A stretch of 64,000 nucleotides of DNA from Marinobacter sp. MDS2 (GCF_030718085.1 NZ_JAVAJF010000001.1:1922001-1986000), one strand, 5' to 3'; positions 9,157-19,555 are shown, numbered from the stretch's first letter. A program made the numbers and translations. The notes: generated by a model not told the origin, from the letters alone.

Positions 9157-10575
9157 ATGAAGCAGATCTTTCCTGATAAAAATAAAACCGGGTTGACCCG
9201 TGAGCTAATCGACGCAATGGCACCGATGTTCGAGCAGGCCAGCGCCGGTGCTATTGCCATTGACGTGGACAGCCGGATTACCTGGATTAACCAGTGTTAT
9301 TCCGACTTGCTGCAGTTACCGTCCCCCTCCTCGGTCATCGGCAAGGAAATCTGGCGGGTGATTCCGCATACCCGGATGCCGGAAGTGGTTGCCACCGGGA
9401 AGCCGATGCTGCTCGACATCATGGAGCACAATGAACAGCAGCTGGTGGTTTCTCGCTTACCGTTTTATGACGACAACGGCAAAGTGGTTGGGGCGGTAGC
9501 GTTCGTGCTCTACGACGATGTTCAGCCGCTGACCCCGCTGGTTTCCAAGTTTCGGCGCTTGCATCAGGATTTGGCCGCTGCCCGGAAAGCACTGGCGAAA
9601 AAGACCCGGGGCACTCGTTACAGCTTGACCGATTTTGTCGGTGCCAGCCCGCAGGCATTGGAAGTTAAACGCCGCGCCCGACTGGCGTCCGGACGCGATG
9701 TGCCTGTCTTGCTGCTGGGAGAAACCGGCACTGGTAAAGAGGTGCTGGCACAGGCCATCCATGCTGCTTCGGAGCGCGCGGATAAGCCGTTTGTCGGGGT
9801 CAATCTGGCGGCGGTGCCGGAGAATCTGCTGGAGGCGGAATTCTTTGGTGTTGCCCCGGGGGCATACACCGGCGCCGATAAGCGTACGCGGGATGGAAAA
9901 TTCCAGCTGGCCAATGGCGGCACCCTGTTTTTGGATGAAGTCGGTGACATGCCCTTGCCACTGCAAGCCAAGCTGTTACGCGTGTTGCAGGAAGGGGAAA
10001 TCGAGCCGTTGGGGTCGAACAAGCTCAGCCCGGTGGATGTTCGGGTGATTGCGGCCACCAGCCGGAATCTTGACGAGATGATGGCCGAAGGCAGCTTCCG
10101 GTCCGATTTGTACTACCGGTTGAACGTGCTGGAAATCTGGATACCTCCTTTGCGGGAGCGGTTGGTGGATTTAGGCATCCTGTCCGAGGTGCTATTGGGT
10201 GAGATCTGCGAAAGCCAGGGCTTGCGCGGCGAAATCACCGATGCCGGTATCGCGGCGCTGAGCGCCTATCACTGGCCCGGTAACATTCGGGAGCTGCGGA
10301 ATGTGCTTGAGCGGGCTTTGACCATGAGCGAAGAAGGTGAGCTTCTGGATGCAGATGCTATTCTGAAAGTGTTGCCTGGTGGCGACGCCGAGGCGGCACC
10401 CAGAACACCGTTTCGTCCGGTGCGGCCGTTGGCCCGGGTCTTAGCGGTGGCAGAAGCTCAAGCCATCGAAGAGGCGTTGGCGGCTTGCCGGGGTAATCGC
10501 ACCCGGGCGGCCAAGTTGCTGGGCATTTCGCGCTCAGTATTGTACGAGAAAATGGCAAAACTGTCCGGAAACTAG
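9157..10575 (+). CDS. PAS-domain sigma-54-dependent transcriptional activator
   Basis: This 472-residue enhancer-binding protein has a PAS sensor domain (about 25-140), an AAA+ domain with Walker A GETGTGKE (188-195), the sigma-54 loop GAYTGA (235-240, with Y for the usual F) and Walker B GTLFLDEVGD, and a C-terminal Fis helix-turn-helix (NRTRAAKLLGISRSVLYEKM). It lies immediately upstream of, and in the same direction as, a TRAP/3-hydroxybutyrate operon that carries a near-perfect sigma-54 promoter, so it is very likely the activator of that operon. The PAS ligand is unknown; a ketone body or a redox cue are options. TCCGGA elements downstream may be its binding sites. Confidence 0.93.
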   Translation: MKQIFPDKNKTGLTRELIDAMAPMFEQASAGAIAIDVDSRITWINQCYSDLLQLPSPSSVIGKEIWRVIPHTRMPEVVATGKPMLLDIMEHNEQQLVVSRLPFYDDNGKVVGAVAFVLYDDVQPLTPLVSKFRRLHQDLAAARKALAKKTRGTRYSLTDFVGASPQALEVKRRARLASGRDVPVLLLGETGTGKEVLAQAIHAASERADKPFVGVNLAAVPENLLEAEFFGVAPGAYTGADKRTRDGKFQLANGGTLFLDEVGDMPLPLQAKLLRVLQEGEIEPLGSNKLSPVDVRVIAATSRNLDEMMAEGSFRSDLYYRLNVLEIWIPPLRERLVDLGILSEVLLGEICESQGLRGEITDAGIAALSAYHWPGNIRELRNVLERALTMSEEGELLDADAILKVLPGGDAEAAPRTPFRPVRPLARVLAVAEAQAIEEALAACRGNRTRAAKLLGISRSVLYEKMAKLSGN

Positions 10576-10642
10576 GACACTTGTTCGGTTTTCCGGACGC
10601 ATGTTTAAGACCTTTGGTCATTGTTGTCCGGATGTCCGGACA
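10564..10642. promoter_or_regulatory. probable upstream activator sites (four TCCGGA copies)
   Basis: TCCGGA occurs at 10564-10569 (inside the end of the activator gene), 10592-10597, 10627-10632 and 10635-10640. The last lies in a perfect 10-base palindrome TGTCCGGACA (10633-10642). They sit about 65-145 bases upstream of the -24 element, the usual place for sigma-54 enhancer sites. Assignment to the adjacent activator is inference. Confidence 0.55.
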
Positions 10643-10706
10643 TTGTGGGTGAGGGTTTTGTGGTTGATTTATTTATTTTTTCAATAATATCAGTCGGTTA
10701 ATACGT

Positions 10707-10723
10707 TTGGCATAAGCGTTGCT
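10707..10723 (+). promoter_or_regulatory. sigma-54 promoter of the TRAP/3-hydroxybutyrate operon
   Basis: TTGGCATAAGCGTTGCT matches the -24/-12 consensus, with GG at 10709-10710 and GC at 10721-10722 exactly 12 bases apart. Transcription would start near 10734 and leave a leader of about 155 bases before dctP. The AT-rich stretch just upstream (10660-10700) could bind IHF. Confidence 0.88.
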
Positions 10724-10889
10724 GAGCTCTGAATGTAGTACGTCAGAACAACGCTCGAATAAAAACTGACGCAACACTGTTGGACCACATCACCGCGCCA
10801 GTTGGATTTCCAGCGTTGTCTGATTCTATAAAAAGCCTACCGGCGGAACGACCGGATGGCTGACGACAACAACAAGAAGGATCCAATAC

Positions 10890-11975
10890 ATGTCGATCAA
10901 GCAAAAGCTCTCTCGTCTTACCTATGGCATCACTGCCGCGGCAGTGATCAGTGGCGGCCTCGCCAGCAGTGATGTGCTCGCAGCCGAGAAAGTGCGCTGG
11001 CAAGTACCTCTGGCCTTCCCCTCGCATCTGATTGGCCTGACGACGCCGGTGAAGCATTTGAGTGAAAATCTCAAAGCGATTTCCGGAGGCGACATTCAGT
11101 TGCGTTACTACGAACCCGGGGAGCTGGTTCCACCGTTTGAAATCATGGATGCCGTGGGCAGTGGCAAATACCCGGCCGGTTACACCTGGGTCGGATACGA
11201 TCAAGGCACCATTCCCTCTTTGCCGCTTTATTCCGGTGCCCCCTTCAATATGGAGCCACCTGCCTATCTGGCCTGGTATTACGAAGGTGATGGCCGTGAA
11301 TTGCTGGAAGAAATCTACGCCGAGCGCAACATTCACCCCATGCTGTGTTCCATCATCGGCCCTGAGGGTGCGGGTTGGTTCGCGGAACCCATCAAAGGCG
11401 TGGAAGATTACGACGGTCTGAAAATTCGCTTTGCCGGCATCGGCGGCAAGGTACTGGAGAAACTCGGGGCCTCGGTGACCATGGTGCCGGGTGGCGAGAT
11501 TTATCAGGCGCTTGAGCGCAAGACCATTGACGCTACCGAGTTCTCGCAGCCCGCGATCGACAAAATGCTGGGTCTTGATCAGATTATCAAGAACTACATC
11601 ATGCCGGGTTGGCACCAGACATTGACCACGTCGCATTTGTTGGTGAACAAAGACACTTGGGAAGATCTGGAGCCGGAATCGCGCGCGTTGATTGAAATGG
11701 GCTGTGAGGCGGCCACGTTGAAAGGCTTTGCTCAAAGTGAGTGGGCGCAGCCTACCGCCTTGCGTGATTATGAAAACGAAGGCGTAACTGCTCAAACCCT
11801 GCCTGAGCCAGTGCTGCGTGAGCTGCAAAAGGTCACCAACGAAGTGCTGGACGAAATCGCGGCGAAAGACCCGATGTTCAAGCGGGTTCTGACCAGCCAG
11901 CGCAACTTCATGGAACACCACTCCATCTGGCATTCCAAGGGCTACCTGCCCCGGGATTTCTACCAGTACGACTGA
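10890..11975 (+). CDS. dctP: TRAP transporter periplasmic solute-binding subunit (DctP family)
   Basis: The 361-residue protein has a Sec-type signal peptide ending near VLAAEK (about residue 32) and a DctP-type binding fold. It includes the RFAGIGGKVLEKLGASVTMVPGGEIYQAL region with the conserved arginine that clamps a carboxylate, and TSHLLVNKDTW. It delivers substrate to the DctQ and DctM membrane subunits encoded next. AAGGA precedes the ATG. Because the operon also encodes 3-hydroxybutyrate dehydrogenase and acetoacetyl-CoA synthetase, the likely ligand is 3-hydroxybutyrate or a related short carboxylate. That is inferred from context. Confidence 0.92.
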   Translation: MSIKQKLSRLTYGITAAAVISGGLASSDVLAAEKVRWQVPLAFPSHLIGLTTPVKHLSENLKAISGGDIQLRYYEPGELVPPFEIMDAVGSGKYPAGYTWVGYDQGTIPSLPLYSGAPFNMEPPAYLAWYYEGDGRELLEEIYAERNIHPMLCSIIGPEGAGWFAEPIKGVEDYDGLKIRFAGIGGKVLEKLGASVTMVPGGEIYQALERKTIDATEFSQPAIDKMLGLDQIIKNYIMPGWHQTLTTSHLLVNKDTWEDLEPESRALIEMGCEAATLKGFAQSEWAQPTALRDYENEGVTAQTLPEPVLRELQKVTNEVLDEIAAKDPMFKRVLTSQRNFMEHHSIWHSKGYLPRDFYQYD

Positions 11976-12055
11976 TCACTGGATGATGATCATGACAGGC
12001 GGCGGATTCACGCTGCCTGTCGCTCTCTCCTGCATCCGAAAGAATCGAGGTGAAC

Positions 12056-12673
12056 GTGACTGATTCCAAGACACCGGTGGGAAGCCCAACCCTGTCCCAC
12101 GAGAAAGGTGTACTGCCCGATAACGCTCTGTCATCCCGGCTCGACTGCCTGGTTGTCGCTGTGGGCCGCCTGAGTTCCTGGTTATGGATAGGCGTGCTTC
12201 TGGTGGTGCTGACCAATGTGTTCTCGCGCTATGTACTGGAGCAAGGATCCATCGCTCTGGAAGAGCTGTCCTGGCACCTGTTCGGGATCGCCACCATGCT
12301 CACGCTGGGCTACGCAGTGGTCCGGGATGATCATGTCCGGGTCGATGTATTGAAAGAAAAGTTTCCTTTGAAGGCTCAGGCCTGGATTGAACTGGTCGGC
12401 ATCGTGCTTCTGGCCCTGCCGATTATTTATCTGATGATTGATGCGTTGGTGCCCTATGCCTGGAAGGCATGGATCTATCAGGAGCGCTCGCAGGCGCCCA
12501 GTGGTCTGCCGTACCGGTTTATTTTCAAGAGCATGCTGCCGTTTGGGTTGGTTCTGGTCATGCTGGCTTTGTTCTCCCGAGCGACCCGGTGCACCACCTT
12601 ACTGTTTGGTTTTCCGCGAGCCGTAGCACCCACCCACGATGATCGCCGCTCAACCGGCCATCCGAATCCTTGA
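12056..12673 (+). CDS. dctQ: TRAP transporter small permease (DctQ family)
   Basis: This roughly 205-residue membrane protein has four hydrophobic helices, typical of DctQ, including the conserved segment LEELSWHLFGIATMLTLGYA. It forms the membrane complex with DctM and uses the sodium gradient. I placed the start at GTG 12056, with GAGG at 12047-12050. A GTG six bases earlier is in frame but overlaps that ribosome site. The gene is followed after 16 bases by dctM. Confidence 0.88.
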   Translation: MTDSKTPVGSPTLSHEKGVLPDNALSSRLDCLVVAVGRLSSWLWIGVLLVVLTNVFSRYVLEQGSIALEELSWHLFGIATMLTLGYAVVRDDHVRVDVLKEKFPLKAQAWIELVGIVLLALPIIYLMIDALVPYAWKAWIYQERSQAPSGLPYRFIFKSMLPFGLVLVMLALFSRATRCTTLLFGFPRAVAPTHDDRRSTGHPNP

Positions 12674-12689
12674 GAACGAGACAGACGCT

Positions 12690-14060
12690 ATGGGTGTAGA
12701 AGCAATTCTAGTAATCGCCATGTTCGCCAGCTTCATGTTTTTGCTGTTGCTGGGTTTCCCGGTGGCCTGGTCGCTGGCCGGTGTTGGTTTGGTGTTCGGC
12801 ATCGTCGGGCACGTGCTGGTGGAGTATTTTGACTCCCCGATCTGGTTTACCTGGCAAGGCACCATCGGTGTGCTGGACGCCAGAATCTACGGCATTGTCG
12901 CCAATGAGCTGATGGTGGCGCTGCCGATGTTTATCTTCATGGGCATTATGCTGGACCGCTCCGGCATCGCCGAGAAACTGATGCACAGCCTGGTGCGGGT
13001 ATTAGGGCCCTTGCGCGGTGGCTATGCCGTCACGGTGGTTATCGTTGGTGTGTTGCTGGCGGCCTCCACCGGCATCGTCGGTGCATCGGTGGTGCTGCTG
13101 GGCATGTTGTCGCTGGGGCCGATGATGCAGGCCAAGTACAACAAATCGCTGGCCGTGGGCACCGCCTGCTCGGTGGGCACGCTTGGGATTCTGGTACCGC
13201 CCAGCATCATGCTGGTGCTGATGGCCGATCGGCTCGGCACGTCGGATGCGTCTGTCGGCAAGCTGTTCATGGGCGCACTGATTCCCGGCGTGATGCTTGG
13301 TGCCATGTACATTTTGTACATTCTGATTGCCTCCTTCATTAAAAAAGATCTGGCGCCTGCGCCGGAGAATCGTGAGCCGATGGATGCCAGGGCCATTCTT
13401 GGTGTGGTTCAGGCGGTATTGCCACCGATGGTGCTGATCATCGCGGTGCTCGGGTCCATTTTCTTTGGCATCGCGACCACCACCGAAGCCTCCGCCGTGG
13501 GTGCCGGGGGCGCGTTGTTGATGGCTTTTGTCAGCAAGCGCCTGAACATGGAAACCTTGAAAGAGTCGTTGTACCAGACCAGCCGCACGTCGGCGTTCAT
13601 CTTCGGCATCTTCATTGGTGCCACGGTGTTCGCGTCGGTGCTGCGGGGCCTGGGTGGCGATGAGGTCATCGAAGGGGCCATTACCGGCCTGCCGTTTGGC
13701 ACCATGGGTGTGTTGTTGACGGTGCTGCTGATCACCTTCCTGCTGGGCTTCTTCCTGGATTGGGTCGAGATCACCCTGATCGTGCTGCCGCTGGTGGCGC
13801 CGGTGCTGTTCAAGATGGGCGTTGAGCCGGTTTGGTTTGCGATCATGTTCGCCATCTGCCTGCAAACCTCGTTCCTGACCCCACCGGTTGGATTCTCGCT
13901 GTTTTACATCAAAGGCGTGTGTCCGCCCGAAATCACCACCCGAGACATCTATCTGGGCGTCTTGCCGTTTATCGCATTGCAAATACTGGCGTTGGCGCTG
14001 GTGTTCTGGTTTGAGCCGTTGGCGACCTGGTTGCCCAATGAAGTTTACGGCGGCTCTTGA
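12690..14060 (+). CDS. dctM: TRAP transporter large permease (DctM family)
   Basis: The 456-residue integral membrane protein, with about 12 helices, is the sodium-coupled transport subunit of the TRAP system. Family features include LGFPVAWSLAGVGLVFG near the N-terminus, ALPMFIFMGIMLDRSG, and GTLGILVPPSIMLVLMA. The start was taken at ATG 12690 (MGVEAILVIAMF). The longer frame from 12639 would overlap dctQ and add a polar extension atypical for the family. Confidence 0.92.
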   Translation: MGVEAILVIAMFASFMFLLLLGFPVAWSLAGVGLVFGIVGHVLVEYFDSPIWFTWQGTIGVLDARIYGIVANELMVALPMFIFMGIMLDRSGIAEKLMHSLVRVLGPLRGGYAVTVVIVGVLLAASTGIVGASVVLLGMLSLGPMMQAKYNKSLAVGTACSVGTLGILVPPSIMLVLMADRLGTSDASVGKLFMGALIPGVMLGAMYILYILIASFIKKDLAPAPENREPMDARAILGVVQAVLPPMVLIIAVLGSIFFGIATTTEASAVGAGGALLMAFVSKRLNMETLKESLYQTSRTSAFIFGIFIGATVFASVLRGLGGDEVIEGAITGLPFGTMGVLLTVLLITFLLGFFLDWVEITLIVLPLVAPVLFKMGVEPVWFAIMFAICLQTSFLTPPVGFSLFYIKGVCPPEITTRDIYLGVLPFIALQILALALVFWFEPLATWLPNEVYGGS

Positions 14061-14115
14061 GCCCACTTGCAAAGTTAACGACAGATCATAACGAAACAAC
14101 AATAAGGGGACTGTG

Positions 14116-14898
14116 ATGAAACGTCTTCAACAGCAAACAGCATTAGTAACCGGGGCTGGCCGTGGTATAGGCCGGGCCATTGCTGAACATTTCGCCCGAG
14201 AGGGCGCCTTCGTGGCCGTTGCCGATCTCACGCTGGAAAGTGTGGCAGATACCGTTGCCGCGATTGAAAAGGCGGGCGGTACGGCGATGGCCTTGGCCAT
14301 GGACGTGACTGACGAGCAAGCGGTAGACCGGGGCGTCGCAGCGATTGTGGAAAAGTGGGGGCGGCTGGATATCGCCCTCGCCAATGCCGGCATTCAGCAC
14401 ATCGATCCGGTGCATAAACTGGCCTATGCCGATTGGAGTAAGGTGATGCATGTGCATCTGGACGGAGCCTTCCTGGTTACCCGGGCTGCACTCAAGCAGA
14501 TGTATGATCAGAACAGTGGCACTATGCTGTATATGGGGTCGGTGCATTCGTTGGAAGCTTCCCCCTTAAAAGCACCTTACGTTGCGGCGAAGCACGGCAT
14601 GCTCGGTTTATGCCGGGCCGTGGCGAAGGAAGGGGCGGAACACGGGGTACGCAGTAACATCATTTGCCCGGGTTTTGTGCGCACGCCGCTGGTGGATAAA
14701 CAGATTCCCGAACAAGCCAAAGAGCTGGGTATCTCGGAACAAGATGTCATCAGCAAGGTCATGTTGAAGAACACCGTGGATGGCGAGTTCACAACGGTAG
14801 ACGACGTATCGGAACTGGCGGTGCACCTGGCCGCCTTCCCTTCCAATGCTCTGACCGGACAGTCTATGGTGGTCAGCCACGGCTGGCACATGCAGTAA
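14116..14898 (+). CDS. bdhA: D-3-hydroxybutyrate dehydrogenase
   Basis: This 260-residue short-chain dehydrogenase oxidises D-3-hydroxybutyrate to acetoacetate with NAD. The Rossmann motif GAGRGIG (residues 12-18), the NAG motif (ANAGIQ), the catalytic Ser in MGSVHS and YVAAK are present. The C-terminal [20 protein letters not shown] is diagnostic for this enzyme within the SDR superfamily. AAGGGGA lies 5-11 bases before ATG 14116. It is the fourth gene of the TRAP operon and links uptake to acetoacetyl-CoA synthetase. Confidence 0.95.
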   Translation: MKRLQQQTALVTGAGRGIGRAIAEHFAREGAFVAVADLTLESVADTVAAIEKAGGTAMALAMDVTDEQAVDRGVAAIVEKWGRLDIALANAGIQHIDPVHKLAYADWSKVMHVHLDGAFLVTRAALKQMYDQNSGTMLYMGSVHSLEASPLKAPYVAAKHGMLGLCRAVAKEGAEHGVRSNIICPGFVRTPLVDKQIPEQAKELGISEQDVISKVMLKNTVDGEFTTVDDVSELAVHLAAFPSNALTGQSMVVSHGWHMQ

Positions 14899-14914
14899 TT
14901 ATCTGGAGAGAAGG

Positions 14915-16903
14915 ATGAGTACAACAGAACAATCAACGGTGGTATGGGCTCCGACAGAAACCACCCTGGCGCAATCCCGGATGGGCCAGTTTAAAAGCTG
15001 GCTTGAGCTAGACGGATTCGGCCCTTTCGCGGATTACCACGCCTTGCATCAGTGGTCGATCGACGAACTCGAAACCTTCTGGCAGAAGGTCTGGGACTAC
15101 TGCGGGTTGGTCTGTGATACCCCGGCGACTCAAGTGCTGGGTAGCCGTAAGATGCCGGGTGCCGAATGGTTCCCGGGCATGAAACTGAACTTCGCCGCCA
15201 ATTTGCTGCGCTGGGCGGAGAATGATCACGCAGACAAAGAAGCGGTGGTCGCCTACTGTGAAACCCGGCCGGTATTGCGTAAAAGCTACCGTGAACTGAA
15301 AACCGATACGGGTGCACTGGAAGCCTTCCTGCGCAGTAAAGGCATCCAAAAAGGAGATCGGGTTGCCGGAGTTGTGACCAATGGCTACGAAGCCCTGGTA
15401 GGCATGCTGGCAGCCACAAGCATGGGAGCGATCTGGAGTTCTGCATCACCGGATTTCGGCATCGGTGCTATCAACGATCGTTTCGGCCAGATCGAACCGG
15501 CCGCTCTGATCGTGGTCAATGGCTACGGCTATGGCGGCAAAACCTTCGCGCGCCAGCAAGACTTCTCCGACCTCATTGCCGGCTTGCCCTCGTTGAAAAC
15601 GGTGCTCAGTGTTCAGCAGCTGCCTGATGAAGCGCCCGTTGAGGGCGACCGGGTCACTACCTGGGAGCAGGCTCTTGAAGCTGGTGCCGGGCAGGCACCA
15701 TCGTACACCCCGGTGGATCCGGATCATCCTGTGTACATCCTGTATTCCTCCGGCACCACCGGAAAACCCAAGTGCATCGTGCACGGAACCGCTGGCCTGC
15801 TGATCAACCACGCCAAAGAACTGATGCTTCACGGCGACGTTGGTCCGGAAGATCGCTTCCTCTACTTCACCACTTGTGGCTGGATGATGTGGAACTGGCA
15901 GGCCTCGGCCCTCATGACCGGTGCTGCCGTGATCACCGTAGACGGCTCACCCGGCTACCCCAGCCTCGAATTCCTTTGGGAAACCGTGGCCAAAGAAAGC
16001 GTTACCCACTACGGCACCAGCGCGCGCTTCATCGCTGGCTGCCGAAAAGCCGAACTCCAACCCGCCAAAACCCACGATCAAAGCGCGCTCCGAGTGGTCT
16101 TCTCCACCGGCTCGCCTCTGCTTCCGGAAGACTACGACTGGATCTACAGCGACGGTGCGCCCAACGTCTTGCTCGGCTCCATCGCGGGCGGCACCGACAT
16201 CTGCGGCTGCTTCGTCGGTGCAACGCCGCTGCTGCCGGTACGCCGTGGCGAAATCCAGTGCCGCTTCCTCGGTGTAGATGCCGTCGCCTATGACGACGAA
16301 GGCCAGCCGGTCAGCGACGGCCGCGGCGAACTCGTCTGCCGCCAACCACTGCCGTCCATGCCCGTCAGCTTCTGGCAAGACCCGAACAACGAACGCTACC
16401 AGGACGCCTACTTCAACACCTTCCCCGGCGTCTGGGCCCACGGCGACTTCATCGAATTCACCGAACACGGTGGCGCCATCATCTACGGCCGCTCCGATGC
16501 CACCCTCAACCCAGGCGGCGTACGAATCGGCACCGCCGAAATTTACCGCCAGGTTGAAACCGTTGCAGAAGTCAAAGACAGCCTGGTGGTTGGCCGCCAG
16601 ATCGAAGGCGACGTAGAAGTCGTCCTGTTCGTCGTCCCGGCCGACGGACAGAGCGTCACCACCGACCTGATGAAAACCCTGAAAACCAAAATTCGCGAAG
16701 GCGCCAGCCCAAGACACGTGCCCAAACACATCGTGGAAGTACCCGACATCCCTTACACCCGTAGCGGAAAAAAAGTAGAACTTGCAGTGGCCCGTTTGAT
16801 CAACGGTTCAAAGAAAGCCGATAACCGGGATGCTTTGGGTAACCCCGAGGCGTTGGATCAAATGCGTGAACGCCTGCTGGAAGTCGGCTTGCTGCCTGAA
16901 TAA
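14915..16903 (+). CDS. aacS: acetoacetyl-CoA synthetase
   Basis: The 662-residue adenylate-forming enzyme activates acetoacetate to acetoacetyl-CoA and completes use of 3-hydroxybutyrate. The ACS-type N-terminal domain begins near residue 30. The P-loop [15 protein letters not shown] (around 275-289), the [13 protein letters not shown] region and the C-terminal catalytic YTRSGKKVE are clear. Its length and the presence of the dehydrogenase gene 16 bases upstream point to acetoacetate rather than acetate as substrate. Codon use is unusual within the gene: from about 15850 to 16770 third positions are nearly all C or A, unlike the parts before and after. Hairpin 2 follows the gene. Confidence 0.92.
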   Translation: MSTTEQSTVVWAPTETTLAQSRMGQFKSWLELDGFGPFADYHALHQWSIDELETFWQKVWDYCGLVCDTPATQVLGSRKMPGAEWFPGMKLNFAANLLRWAENDHADKEAVVAYCETRPVLRKSYRELKTDTGALEAFLRSKGIQKGDRVAGVVTNGYEALVGMLAATSMGAIWSSASPDFGIGAINDRFGQIEPAALIVVNGYGYGGKTFARQQDFSDLIAGLPSLKTVLSVQQLPDEAPVEGDRVTTWEQALEAGAGQAPSYTPVDPDHPVYILYSSGTTGKPKCIVHGTAGLLINHAKELMLHGDVGPEDRFLYFTTCGWMMWNWQASALMTGAAVITVDGSPGYPSLEFLWETVAKESVTHYGTSARFIAGCRKAELQPAKTHDQSALRVVFSTGSPLLPEDYDWIYSDGAPNVLLGSIAGGTDICGCFVGATPLLPVRRGEIQCRFLGVDAVAYDDEGQPVSDGRGELVCRQPLPSMPVSFWQDPNNERYQDAYFNTFPGVWAHGDFIEFTEHGGAIIYGRSDATLNPGGVRIGTAEIYRQVETVAEVKDSLVVGRQIEGDVEVVLFVVPADGQSVTTDLMKTLKTKIREGASPRHVPKHIVEVPDIPYTRSGKKVELAVARLINGSKKADNRDALGNPEALDQMRERLLEVGLLPE

Positions 16904-16954
16904 ACGAAAATAAAGGTCGGTTATTTGAGCGGAAAACAGCTCGGAGTTTGATCA

Positions 16955-17065
16955 GCGGTGTGGGGTAAGGCTGCCCAAAACTGTGCGGAGCCAAGGATGG
17001 CGGAGCCCAAGCGTCACATGGACGTGCCGAAGGAGCGTGTTTTGGGCAGCCTTACCCCACACTGC
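16955..17065. repeat. long intergenic hairpin 2 (27-base arms)
   Basis: Arms 16955-16981 and 17039-17065 pair over 27 bases with one mismatch, around a 57-base loop. The inner ends read CAAAAC and GTTTTG, as in hairpins 3 and 4. The outer GGTGTGGG resembles hairpin 1. There is no T-run. It separates the acetoacetyl-CoA synthetase gene from the idh promoter region. Confidence 0.8.
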
Positions 17066-17311
17066 GACCACTCCAATTCCAAGAAATGTTAGAAAGTTTC
17101 GTAAATTCCCGCCGTTTCATCATGTTGTAGTGAAAGATCAGGCATTGTTCGTACGTTCTTATACTAAGATCGTAATCCATCAGCCGCAAAAAATGCTATC
17201 TTAGTAGGTCTATCAAAAGTTCCGAATCAGTCATTGCCCCGGCCAGACGTTCACAAGACGACCGGCCTCGCCATGACCGTCCTGAACCCACCCTTTAGCC
17301 AGAGGACGAAA

Positions 17312-19555
17312 ATGACCACATCCAAGTCCAAGATCATCTACACCCTGACCGACGAAGCCCCCGCGCTAGCCACCCGGTCACTGCTCCCCATACTGGAATC
17401 CTTCGCCAAGCCGGCGGGTATCGAATTTGAAACCAGCGACATTTCCCTGGCGGCGCGTATCCTGGCAGGCTTCCCAGACTACCTCGAAGAAAACCAGCGC
17501 GTCACCGATGACCTGGCCGAATTGGGCGAATACACCAAAGACCCCGACGCCAACATCATCAAGCTGCCGAACATCTCTGCCTCGATCCCGCAGTTGCGTG
17601 CAGCCATCAAAGAGCTGAACGAAAAAGGCTACAACGTCCCTGAGTACAAAGAGCACCCAGAGACCGACGAAGAAAAAGACATCCACGCCCGTTACTCCAA
17701 AGTACTGGGCAGCGCCGTAAACCCGGTTCTGCGTGAAGGTAACTCCGACCGTCGCGCCCCGGCCGCGGTTAAAGCCTTCGCACGTAAATACCCGCACACC
17801 ATGGGCGAGTGGAGCCCGGCTTCGCGCACTCACGTAGCGCACATGCGTGGCGGCGATTTCTACTCCAGCGAGCAGTCCGTCACGCTGGATAAGGCGACCA
17901 ACGCCCGCATCGTGTTCGAAAACAAAAAAGGCGAACAAACCGTACTGAAAGCTGACCTGCCGCTGCAGGAAGGCGAAGTTGTTGACGGCATGTTCATGAG
18001 CAAGAAAGCGCTCTGCCAATTTTTCGAAGATGCGATTGCCGATTGCGAAAAGACCGGCGTGATGTTCTCCCTGCACGTCAAAGCAACCATGATGAAAATC
18101 TCTCACCCGATCGTATTCGGTCACGCGGTGAAGATTTACTACAAAGAGTTGTTTGACCAGTACGGCGACCTGTTTAAAGAAATCGGTGTGAACCCGAACA
18201 ACGGTCTGTCTTCCGTACTCGACAAGATCAAGCAGCTGCCAGAGTCCAAGCAGGAAGAAATCCAGGAAGCCCTGCACAAGACCTACGAGCACCGCCCGGA
18301 AATCGCCATGGTCGATTCGGTGAAAGGCATCACCAACCTGCACGTGCCCAGTGACGTGATCGTTGATGCTTCCATGCCGGCCATGATCCGTAACTCCGGT
18401 AAAATGTGGGCTCGTGACGGCAAGCTCAAGGACACCAAGGCAGTTATGCCGGAGTCCACGTACGCGACGATTTATCAGGAAACCATTAACTTCTGTAAAA
18501 CTCACGGTGCCTTCGATCCCACCACCATGGGTACAGTACCGAACGTTGGCCTGATGGCGCAGAAAGCCGAAGAATACGGCTCGCACGACAAAACGTTTGA
18601 AATTGAAGAAGAGGGTATCGTTCGCATCGTTGCCGAAGACGGCACCGTACTGACCGAACACAACGTGGAAGAAGGCGATATCTGGCGTGCTTGCCAGACC
18701 AAAGACCTGCCGATTCGCGATTGGGTCAAGCTGGCCGTTAACCGTGCCCGCGCCACCGGTATGCCGGCGGTATTCTGGCTGGACGATGAACGTGCCCACG
18801 ACGCCGAACTGATCAAGAAGGTCAACACCTACCTGAAAGATCACGACACCGAAGGTCTGCACATCCGTATCGAATCGCCTGTGCGCGCCATTCGCTGGAC
18901 CATGGAGCGTCTGATTCGTGGTCTGGACACCATTTCTGTCACCGGTAACGTTCTGCGTGACTATCTGACCGACCTGTTCCCGATCCTGGAGCTGGGCACC
19001 AGTGCCAAGATGCTGTCCATCGTACCTCTGCTGAACGGTGGTGGTCTGTACGAAACCGGTGCGGGCGGTTCTGCGCCCAAGCACGTACAGCAGCTGGTAC
19101 AGGAAAACCACCTGCGCTGGGACTCACTGGGTGAATTCCTGGCCACAGCCGTGTCTCTGGACGAGCTGGGCGAGAAGCACGACAACGCCCGCGCCCGACT
19201 GTTGGGTCAGACCATGGACAAAGCAACCGAACGCCTGCTGGAGAACAACCAGTCTCCGTCCCGCGTGACCGGCGAGCTGGACAACCGTGGTTCCCACTTC
19301 CATCTGGCCCGTTACTGGGCCGAGGAATTGTCCAAGCAGGACGACGACAAGGAGCTGAAAGAGTTCTTTGCCAAGTTGTCTGAGCAGCTGGAAGCCAACA
19401 AGGACAAGATTCTGGAAGAAATGACAGTCGTACAGGGTCATCCGGCCGACATCGGCGGATACTACTACGCACCGGCTGAAAAAGTGTCTGAAGTGATGCG
19501 CCCAAGCGCGACCTTCAACAAGATCCTGGAGGAAGCCGCTGCTTCCGTGAACTAA
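17312..19555 (+). CDS. idh: isocitrate dehydrogenase, monomeric NADP-dependent type
   Basis: The 747-residue enzyme oxidatively decarboxylates isocitrate to 2-oxoglutarate in the TCA cycle. Length and sequence match the monomeric IDH family known from Azotobacter and Corynebacterium, not the dimeric 45-kDa icd type. Recognisable stretches are [30 protein letters not shown] and [18 protein letters not shown]. The start was placed at ATG 17312 with AGAGGA at 17301-17306. The in-frame upstream extension to 17234 has no ribosome site and does not look like this family. A strong terminator follows. The gene is rich in Glu, Asp and Lys codons, as is usual for this protein. Confidence 0.96.
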   Translation: MTTSKSKIIYTLTDEAPALATRSLLPILESFAKPAGIEFETSDISLAARILAGFPDYLEENQRVTDDLAELGEYTKDPDANIIKLPNISASIPQLRAAIKELNEKGYNVPEYKEHPETDEEKDIHARYSKVLGSAVNPVLREGNSDRRAPAAVKAFARKYPHTMGEWSPASRTHVAHMRGGDFYSSEQSVTLDKATNARIVFENKKGEQTVLKADLPLQEGEVVDGMFMSKKALCQFFEDAIADCEKTGVMFSLHVKATMMKISHPIVFGHAVKIYYKELFDQYGDLFKEIGVNPNNGLSSVLDKIKQLPESKQEEIQEALHKTYEHRPEIAMVDSVKGITNLHVPSDVIVDASMPAMIRNSGKMWARDGKLKDTKAVMPESTYATIYQETINFCKTHGAFDPTTMGTVPNVGLMAQKAEEYGSHDKTFEIEEEGIVRIVAEDGTVLTEHNVEEGDIWRACQTKDLPIRDWVKLAVNRARATGMPAVFWLDDERAHDAELIKKVNTYLKDHDTEGLHIRIESPVRAIRWTMERLIRGLDTISVTGNVLRDYLTDLFPILELGTSAKMLSIVPLLNGGGLYETGAGGSAPKHVQQLVQENHLRWDSLGEFLATAVSLDELGEKHDNARARLLGQTMDKATERLLENNQSPSRVTGELDNRGSHFHLARYWAEELSKQDDDKELKEFFAKLSEQLEANKDKILEEMTVVQGHPADIGGYYYAPAEKVSEVMRPSATFNKILEEAAASVN

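Noticed and set aside
10743..11933. Minus-strand open frame of 396 codons opposite dctP
   Set aside because: It mirrors a well-recognised DctP gene with signal peptide and ribosome site, has a low-complexity His/Gln/Arg-rich translation, and covers the leader of the operon. It is a shadow frame.
13002..14102. Minus-strand open frame of 366 codons opposite dctM
   Set aside because: His/Gln/Arg-rich translation opposite a typical hydrophobic transporter gene, the usual antisense pattern.
17378..19111. Minus-strand open frame of 577 codons opposite idh
   Set aside because: Its length comes from the strong codon bias of the monomeric IDH gene. The translation is Val/Phe/Gly-rich and matches no protein I know.
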